A stretch of DNA of 20,653 bases from Perkinsus olseni (taxonomy: Eukaryota > Perkinsozoa > Perkinsida). Both the position numbers and the translations under genes were made by a program. Below are positions 16,039 to 20,653 of this stretch, piece after piece. The stretch's first letter is position 1, and every line of letters begins with the position of its first letter. The notes beneath the pieces were generated by a model. The model was given only the letters and a program-made list of their open reading frames with translations. It was not told where the DNA came from and made no database searches. The stretch is from assembly GCA_013115125.1 (NCBI GenBank), contig JABANN010000572.1:1-20653 (forward strand). The letters run 5' to 3'.

Positions 16039-16498
16039 ATGTACTTCATTCCCCGCCTCGGACGGTTAATCAATGCGAGCCAAGCTGAGGAGCTAAGCGG
16101 GTTTGCAAAGATCTACAAAAGTTCGGTAGACAGGAAGGCACAGACTAGCTTCAAAACCCCCTTCTACTTGCCAGAGCTTTCGACAGCTTGGAGACCTCCC
16201 ACCGACTTCCGGTCGCTCTCGGCGTCGAATGATTATCCAAATGAATTCGCTCGAGTCCCTTTCAATCCACCTAGTCAGTGTCTCCTGCGAGCCTGTGTTG
16301 CGATATTGCTGGCAATGCAAACTCCAGTCCGAACTTCGGACGGGTATACCGTTTGATCAGCTGGGTATCCAAGGATCTCATGATCCGCTTTTCGGTTTCA
16401 CTTCCCCCGCGCCCGACGCGTCACTTAAAGTGACTCACTTTCAACTACCCCGCGTCCGACGTGGCTTGTCAGAGCGTTCCCCGCATGTTCATGCTTAA
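16039..16498 (+). CDS. Gene E: unrecognised protein, two exons
   Basis: Exon 16039-16326 is a clean 96-codon frame from ATG: MYFIPRLGRLINASQAEELS, KIYKSSVDRKAQTSFKTPFY, ANDYPNEF-like SNDYPNEFARVPFNPPSQC, then LLRACVAILLAMQTP. A 34-nt intron (16327-16360) starting with the hairpin GTCCGAA-c-TTCGGAC joins in phase 0 to 16361-16498 (LGIQGSHDPLFGFTSPAPDA...RSPHVHA, TAA), 141 residues. A further hairpin intron GTCACTT-a-AAGTGAC is possible from about 16421, changing the tail to AFPACSCLTTPRRSL. Without the first intron the frame stops at 16356. Tyr/Pro-rich and basic. No family recognised. Confidence 0.65.
16327..16360 (+). repeat. Hairpin intron of gene E
   Basis: 34 nt, GT to AG, with perfect 7-bp arms GTCCGAA/TTCGGAC beginning at the donor itself. 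Confidence 0.6.
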
Positions 16499-16499
16499 C

Positions 16500-16516
16500 G
16501 ACTCCGCGGCGGAGTC
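16500..16516. repeat. Perfect odd palindrome
   Basis: GACTCCGC-g-GCGGAGTC, 8-bp arms around one base, just after the gene E stop. No GT-AG frame is seen around it. Confidence 0.85.
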
Positions 16517-16649
16517 TCCGCCTCTGAATTTTTGGGGTACACGTCGAAGCTTGTGTACGCATACGCACCGGATCATGGGGCGAGCGTGACGTGGGTTGCT
16601 CATTGAAGAACGAGATTAGTGCTATAGAGCGCACTAATCCCGGAGAGGA

Positions 16650-17110
16650 AGACTCCTTGAGTTTTTCGGCCCTCCCGCCACTCCCTCTAGCCCTCACCAT
16701 CTCCTTGCCACCTGCGGCCGCTCTCGTCCGTTTCTTGTGCTCTCCTGCACTCGTCCTAGTACCCGCCAGCTCTCTGGCTCACGTTCGCCGCTTCTCCCGG
16801 GCCGCTTTTTCACCGTCCTCGGGGTGCCCCGACTACTCCTTCCGGTCTCCACCGTATATTCCTCCCTACCTCTTGCCCGTACCCGCCATCTTGCGGCCGC
16901 CTCAGCCGCCCACCTCGCATGGTTCTGTTGGGTTCCGAGTCGGAACTTCCGACGCGGCGCTTCCGTCGCTCGTCCCTCGCAGCGCCTTGCCCATTCTTCG
17001 CCACCTCGGTTCCACTCAGTTCTCCTCTGGGTTGGTGCTCTTCCACTTTTCCCTTGCTCACCTGACTCTGCCTTTTCGTGGGGGAACCGCGTCAGATTCG
17101 AAGGGAACAG
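16650..17110. other. Pyrimidine-rich tract upstream of gene D
   Basis: The plus strand is strongly C/T-rich, so stop codons are rare and two frames stay open for over 180 codons without protein-like sense. It includes GTTCCGAgTCGGAAC and GACTCAGagcCTGAGTC palindromes. It is plausibly the promoter and 5' leader region of gene D. A GA-rich coding frame on minus is possible but unsupported. Confidence 0.55.
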
Positions 17111-17153
17111 CAGGACCGACCCGCTCGGTCCGACTCAGAGCCTGAGTCTGGCT

Positions 17154-17717
17154 ATGGCAACGCTCTTCTCTGGACGTGGGGAAGAGTCGAGCTTCTGCCG
17201 ATATCCAGACTCAGTGAAAGCACCTCCCAACGATCAAGCACTTGCTGAGCCCTTGGATCTCGGTAGGGTATTTTCGGGTTTATCAGCCTTGGGACTCCCA
17301 AGTTGGGAGCAGCTCCCAAGGCTGAGAGGCTTCTATCCCTAGCTCCCTGGGAGCTTGAACCGAGCTGATATGATGTTTTCAAACCAGAGTTGTGCGCTTG
17401 AGCTCCTTGGACCTCGCATCAATGCAGGAAAACAGGTACTCCGCAGAGTTCCCTCAGAGAGATTGGGAACCAAGATGGATCAGTGATCGATTGTGCGATA
17501 TTTTTTTGTGTTATCACTAGCAAGGTCGCGTCGAAGATCGAGCGGGCTAAAATTGTAGAGCATGGGGTAGAGTCTACCCGATAGTCTTTCTACAGAGCCG
17601 TACACTGTACGGCGTTGAGTGCACAGCTCGTATCGCCATTGTAGGCCGCGCGGTACCTGTAAGTTACAGGCTGTAACTTCTCAGACGTGGGATGTGATCG
17701 CAGTTGCATCAATCTAG
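17154..17717 (+). CDS. Gene D: complete five-exon protein with four hairpin-bearing introns
   Basis: Exons 17154-17267, 17343-17482, 17521-17566, 17596-17658 and 17685-17717 join perfectly in phase to 131 residues. Landmarks: MATLFSGRGEESSFCRYPDS; SLNRADMMFSNQSCALELLG; RRVPSERLGTKMDH joined to KVASKIERAKIVEHG; SRTLYGVECTARIAIVGRAV; TWDVIAVASI. The introns are 75 nt (12-bp arms TCAGCCTTGGGA/TCCCAAGGCTGA), 38 nt (GTGAT...ATCAC near its ends), 29 nt (GTAGAgTCTAC at the donor) and 26 nt (AAGTTACAGgCTGTAACTT). The last exon may instead end LSC after a further 27-nt hairpin segment (GTTGC...GCAAC). Small basic soluble protein, no family recognised. This is the best complete model after eIF5A. Confidence 0.8.
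17268..17342 (+). repeat. Gene D intron 1 with nested hairpins
   Basis: 75 nt. The 12-bp arms at 17283-17294 and 17314-17325 enclose a second hairpin CTCCCAAgTTGGGAG. Confidence 0.7.
17567..17595 (+). repeat. Gene D intron 3, 29-nt hairpin intron
   Basis: Starts GTAGAgTCTAC and ends TTTCTACAG. It joins IVEHG to SRTLYG in phase 0. Confidence 0.7.
17659..17684 (+). repeat. Gene D intron 4, 26-nt hairpin intron
   Basis: GT, then the perfect 9-bp palindrome AAGTTACAG-g-CTGTAACTT, then CTCAG. It joins GRAVP to TWDVIA in phase 0. Confidence 0.7.
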
Positions 17718-17951
17718 CAACACTCGCAGCTGAGCTGCTAGACGTGTAACATAAGGTCCGGGGGTATTGGGCTGCAGTGGAGATCGTTTAAACCGGCGAT
17801 ACGCTTAGTCTCATACAGTGAACAGTCCACCTGGCAGTAGGACATGCCGCTGGGTCGTGGTTTTCTGGGAAATATGCGAGGGAGATCACGCAGAGATAAA
17901 AGGAGAGGGCAATGAAAAAGTGCGATCTTGTGCGGCCCGGGCAGCTCTCCG

Positions 17952-18155
17952 ATGGAGGTCCTCCATTGGAGGACGCTCAGTTACTAGCGCGCATTCTCTA
18001 CTAACAATATTACCTCCTTCACAGTGAAGGAGTGACTCCGCCATTGCTAACAGGCTGTGAGCAATGGCGGAGTGAGTCACAGCGCACGGCTCAGAAATGC
18101 TACTCAGCAGCATAGTGTACGAGTGTACGGATGCGAGGAGAGAACTAGTATTTAG
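17952..18155 (+). CDS. Gene W: small unrecognised protein with two hairpin introns
   Basis: Exons ending 17957 (ATGGAG at 17952, or open upstream as LCGPGSSPMER), 17988-18031 and 18083-18155 join in phase: RAFSTNNITSFTVKD to ARLRNATQQHSVRVYGCEER, ending TAG. The first intron (17958-17987, 30 nt) opens with GTCCTCCAtTGGAGGAC. The second (18032-18082, 51 nt) has 14-bp arms. The start is uncertain. The unspliced frame from 17818 gives a rival reading that stops at 18027. No family recognised. Confidence 0.5.
18032..18082 (+). repeat. Hairpin intron with 14-bp arms
   Basis: GTG then ACTCCGCCATTGCT pairs perfectly with AGCAATGGCGGAGT, 11-nt loop. The outer GTGACT/AGTCAC also pair past one extra base, so the structure spans from GT to the final CACAG. 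This is the longest perfect hairpin in the window. Confidence 0.75.
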
Positions 18156-18204
18156 TGTACGAGTCGTGTACGGAACGGAAGTGTAGTACACTTAGTGTAC
18201 GAGT
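18113..18204. repeat. TAGTGTACGAGT motif, three copies 40 nt apart
   Basis: The 12-mer starts at 18113, 18153 and 18193, an exact 40-nt spacing. The intervening sequence is poorly conserved apart from GTGTACGG in the first two. It overlaps the end of gene W. Confidence 0.7.
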
Positions 18205-18236
18205 TTTCGGAGTACGAATCGTGATACACCCACGAC

Positions 18237-18265
18237 GGGTAGAGGCTACGGTCAGGCCTCTACCC
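18237..18265. repeat. 10-bp inverted repeat
   Basis: GGGTAGAGGC (18237-18246) and GCCTCTACCC (18256-18265) with a 9-nt loop, between genes W and V. It may be a further hairpin intron on either strand. Confidence 0.8.
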
Positions 18266-18296
18266 TCGCTGCCGAGGCACCGAGCGCTACACACTA

Positions 18297-18746
18297 AAAG
18301 CGTAATTGAGTGGGCGCAGTGGGCAACTGAAGTGGGCGCAATTGGGTTACCTCCGTTGGCGGCACAGGAGCTATACGGCCATACTGTGGATACAGGAGAA
18401 TCTCTTGTATTCTCAGGAGATCTCGCACGGATTGGGGCTGGGGTTGGGGCTCTTCCGAATACATAGGGCTTCGCGTGGTGGGCCTTCTTACCCACCGGAT
18501 CCTCAGAACCCTCATCTCCTGAGTAGATGCCGTGCTCCCGGGCCATAGCAAACCCAACCGAACGACCACAACTACGACTGCTCCCATTGCGGCAATGGCA
18601 TTGCCAACGCGGTGGCCGCTATCAAAGAGCGCTACCTCAAAGCTTTGGAGAGGTTGAGCCGGGCCTAGCTAGTAGCTAGGCCCAGCCCCACAAACTCCTA
18701 CAAGATCGACGATCTCGGATCGTACTTCTCTCCTCTCCAGTGGTGA
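18297..18746 (+). CDS. Gene V: unrecognised protein with CxxC motif
   Basis: An open exon about 18297-18466 reads VIEWAQWATEVGAIGLPPLA and TGESLVFSGDLARIGAG. A later exon 18549-18652 reads NYDCSHCGNGIANAVAAIKE then RYLKALE, joining across a 33-nt hairpin intron to 18686-18746 (PTNSYKIDDLGSYFSPLQW, TGA). The joint between the first and second parts is unresolved. Candidates include a 24-nt intron giving GFAWWAFLPTGSSEPSSPE. DCSHCG could be half of a metal-binding site. A rival frame over 18549-18660 (TTTTTAPIAAMALPTRW) is also open, so confidence is moderate. No family recognised. Confidence 0.48.
18653..18685 (+). repeat. 33-nt hairpin intron with 11-bp arms
   Basis: GTTGAGCC, then GGGCCTAGCTA-g-TAGCTAGGCCC, then AG. 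The palindrome at 18661-18683 is perfect with a one-base centre. Confidence 0.6.
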
Positions 18747-18872
18747 AAGCTCCCACTTACAAGACGGTTGATGCTGAACCGTCGAACCTTTCCGGCGACT
18801 CTATGGCAAAAAGTCGTCTATTGCTAGTTATCAAAGGTCCGTCGGCAACATCGTGGAGAACCAGGGACACAA
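18747..18872 (+). other. Open stretch on the left of the MITE insertion
   Basis: A frame from 18740 reads KAPTYKTVDAEPSNLSGDSM and continues to the insertion point. It may be the end of gene V or belong to the eroded element on the right. Not assigned. Confidence 0.35.
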
Positions 18873-19179
18873 CAGGGTGGCCCAAAAGTGGGAAGAATGG
18901 ATCATTCTTCCCATTCCCGGGAATTTCCGGGAATTCCCGGGAATATAGCCGGGAAGAAAGAATGCATTCTTCCCCATTGAAACAAGCCCCCCAAATTTTT
19001 TTCGCGCATACCCGCCCGTACTCGATCCTCCCTCAAGTCAAACCATTGGAATGAAGCACCTAAATACCCGGGAAGAATCTCAAACATTCTTCCTGGGAAT
19101 ATTGAGCATTCTTTCTTCCCGGGAATTTCCGGAATTCCCGGTAAGAAAGAATAGCATTCTTCCCCGCTGGGCCACCCTG
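18873..19179. mobile_element. hAT-superfamily MITE, 307 bp, with target-site duplication
   Basis: Perfect 12-bp terminal inverted repeats CAGGGTGGCCCA (18873-18884) and TGGGCCACCCTG (19168-19179) are flanked by the perfect 8-bp duplication GGACACAA (18865-18872 and 19180-19187). An 8-bp duplication with a CAGGG-type terminus is diagnostic of hAT elements. There is no transposase. The interior is built of repeated GGGAAGAATG/CATTCTTCCC and GGGAATTCCCGGGAA units in both orientations. The identical termini and duplication suggest a fairly recent insertion. It must have been mobilised by a hAT transposase elsewhere. Confidence 0.92.
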
Positions 19180-19187
19180 GGACACAA

Positions 19188-19298
19188 TTGTCACTAGGAA
19201 AAGTGGCTTAGCCCTCAGGGTTACTGGAGGCTCAGACATCAGCCCGATAGGCTCGGCTATGGAGGTTCAGGCAACGACTTCACTGTGAGATTCACAGT
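19188..19298 (+). other. Open stretch on the right of the MITE insertion
   Basis: A frame reads RKSGLALRVTGGSDISPIGS up to about 19283. Not assigned. CACTGTGAgatTCACAGTG lies at its end. Confidence 0.35.
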
Positions 19299-19628
19299 GT
19301 GAATGAGGCACTCAAGTTTCTCCCGGAGAGGATGATCTCCCTAGCGGACACCAAAGACATTACCCCAGATAAGATCATAAATGATATCACTTGCCATATG
19401 CCCTCGGTCGACACGGATAAATGGAAAGCGATCGAAGCCGAAAGCAATACTCTGAGCATGCCGGCCTCAGACCGTAACCTCATCATGAGGGAAGGCTACA
19501 TCGTCATCGACTCTCTCCGGCTGAGGTGTAGAGAATCTCTACTAGAGATCCATCAGGGCAAGCTGCCGTGGACCCCTTGCTTCCCCCAAGGAGAAGAAGT
19601 CCTGCCTCACCTGTGGTGGCCAACATGA
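19299..19628 (+). mobile_element. Probable LTR-retrotransposon Pol scrap (Ty3/gypsy-like integrase N-region)
   Basis: A stretch of about 110 codons resembles the linker and start of a Ty3/gypsy-type integrase. There is an acidic helix-rich part followed by LLEIHQGK and a terminal WWP, as in the zinc-binding region. No LTRs, reverse transcriptase or integrase core are seen, so it is a fragment and looks old and broken. The assignment rests on this short resemblance and a host gene is not excluded. Confidence 0.4.
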
Positions 19629-19639
19629 AAAAAGGGATT

Positions 19640-20205
19640 CACAAGGGAGATCTGATGTGGATTGACCGTGGGCTAGGCATTGACTGAAGGCATGTATTCC
19701 AAAACGTGCGAGGATCTCGCACGCCAGAGCGAACGCACCATCGCCGTCCTTAAAGAGTGTGCTGTGCTCGAAGCCAAACTCGAATCCCGGGAGCATCATC
19801 CGCTACCACTGGCAAATCGCCCCGGAGATACCACCGTCTTCCGTCGTACCACCACTGGCAGATCGCATCGTCTTCCACACCTAAGTTATGGAAGCATTGC
19901 ATGGTCGGCGTCTCAGAATGCCTCGTGAAGAACAGCGTTGTCGTCTATCATGTTGAACTGTGTCAGATCGTCGTATCCTCGAACATGTGCAGATGAGGCG
20001 TTCGAGTCCGATTGCCATTCGAATTCATGTGGATTCTCAAGCCATACTGCCAGTTACACGCGAGAAAAGATCAGTAAGATAGACTGTCACTTTTTATACC
20101 TTTTTCTGATAAGGTGTTTCTAGAAATCTCATATGTTCTGTATTTCTTGATAACATAAAATTTATATCTGTCGGCGTTACTATCATCTCCCCTAAAGCAC
20201 TAACC
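19640..20205 (+). other. Unassigned region with an open helical stretch and short repeats
   Basis: A frame from about 19680 reads TCEDLARQSERTIAVLKECA then LEAKLESREHHP. It may be an exon or part of the neighbouring element. ACCACTGGCAAATCGC (19805-19820) and ACCACTGGCAGATCGC (19851-19866) form a near-perfect direct repeat, each followed by GTCTTCC. From 19930 to 20205 no convincing gene is seen. Confidence 0.35.
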
Positions 20206-20418
20206 ATGGTCATGTTCGTCGAACATTGTTTGAACGTGTCCCTGAAGGCACCAAGAATTCCTATGTGTGCTTTCTGGGCAAGGTTGCTAACTTTATGTTG
20301 GGAAGGATCCCACAAAGTCAACAGTTGACCGTCAACTCTTTGCGACTCGTCACTTTGACTTTAGCTTTGTCCTACACAACCGACGCCTTGGTTCAACTCA
20401 AGACTTGATCTGCCCTAG
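20206..20418 (+). CDS. Gene U: small unrecognised protein with a hairpin intron
   Basis: Exon 20206-20316 (MVMFVEHCLNVSLKAPRIPM...WARLLTLCWEGSHK) joins in phase 0 across a 48-nt intron (20317-20364) to 20365-20418 (LCPTQPTPWFNSRLDLP, TAG), 54 residues. The intron begins with GTCAAC-a-GTTGAC and ends GACTTTAG. A rival frame (FERVPEGTKNSYVCFLGKVA...) is open to 20408. The N-terminus is hydrophobic and could be a signal or membrane segment. No family recognised. Confidence 0.45.
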
Positions 20419-20653
20419 GAGCTACTTCACGATGATAGGTGGGATGTTGCCCACCAGTTAGTACTCGGGTCCTGAGTGGTCAGTCTAATACCGACGTATC
20501 GATGTCTATATGCTCATGGGTACCCAAGAATGAAAACTGGGTCTCAACTCCGACGACTGCACTAATGCTCTTGGCGAGCTGGTAAAACCTCTGGTCTCCG
20601 AGATGGGGCAAGGCGCGGTACCAAGCTAGCGTCGGAAAGGTCGACAGGACCTC
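20419..20653. other. Window end, no gene assigned
   Basis: Contains GTGGGATGTTGCCCACCAG (starting near 20440), a 19-nt GT-AG segment with GTGGG/CCCAC arms, suggesting exons continue past the window. Confidence 0.4.

Noticed and set aside
16591-17342. Two overlapping plus-strand open frames of about 184 and 201 codons.
   Set aside because: They arise from C/T-rich composition with few A residues and are Ser/Pro/Leu-rich without domain sense. Only the last part, from M17154, is supported.
19513-19545. GTAGAGAaTCTCTAC as another hairpin intron.
   Set aside because: The unspliced reading over it matches the expected element sequence, so the palindrome is probably chance.
1-20653. CRISPR array, tRNA or rRNA genes.
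   Set aside because: No regularly spaced identical repeats with unique spacers, no cloverleaf with a TTCGANNC box in context, and no conserved rRNA blocks were seen.

Overview
This is eukaryotic nuclear DNA, most likely from a unicellular protist. The one gene I can name with certainty is eIF5A (minus strand, 2153-2737). Its wording (LRKGGFVMLKG, CPTSHNM) looks closer to alveolate or stramenopile proteins than to fungal, plant or animal ones. A Perkinsus-like alveolate is my best guess, but that is inference. There are no bacterial operons, tRNAs, rRNAs or CRISPR arrays.

The window is dense with small multi-exon genes on both strands. Most are invisible as long open frames because they are cut by very short introns. 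Reading exon by exon for phase, I find about 20 gene models. Left part (1-5510): minus-strand genes S and R with a DNA-transposon relic inside an R intron, eIF5A, plus-strand gene T, an AT-rich island, minus-strand gene X and membrane-protein gene A. Middle (5570-11550): genes M, L, N, O, H and J on plus, Q on minus, and a LINE RNase H relic. Right part (11600-20653): K, a LINE reverse-transcriptase relic, B, the C/F/G cluster (perhaps one long coiled-coil gene), E, D, W, V, a 307-bp hAT-type MITE with a perfect 8-bp target duplication, an old LTR-element Pol scrap, and U. Apart from eIF5A and the mobile elements I recognise no families, so functions are left open.

The main discovery candidate is the introns. 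Many are only 19-60 nt long, contain a perfect inverted repeat, and often have arms that begin at the GT or end just before the AG (for example GTGATAACTTAT...ATAAGTTATCACAG at 13927-13967, and a 51-nt intron with 14-bp arms at 18032-18082). Removing them leaves exons in matching phase with sensible protein. A 29-nt length recurs. The window also holds about eleven perfect palindromes with 8-11 bp arms around a single central base, where about 0.3 are expected by chance. This suggests a population of hairpin micro-introns, perhaps introner-like elements. Exon joints were chosen by eye for open phase, so individual boundaries carry real uncertainty. Transcript data would decide.
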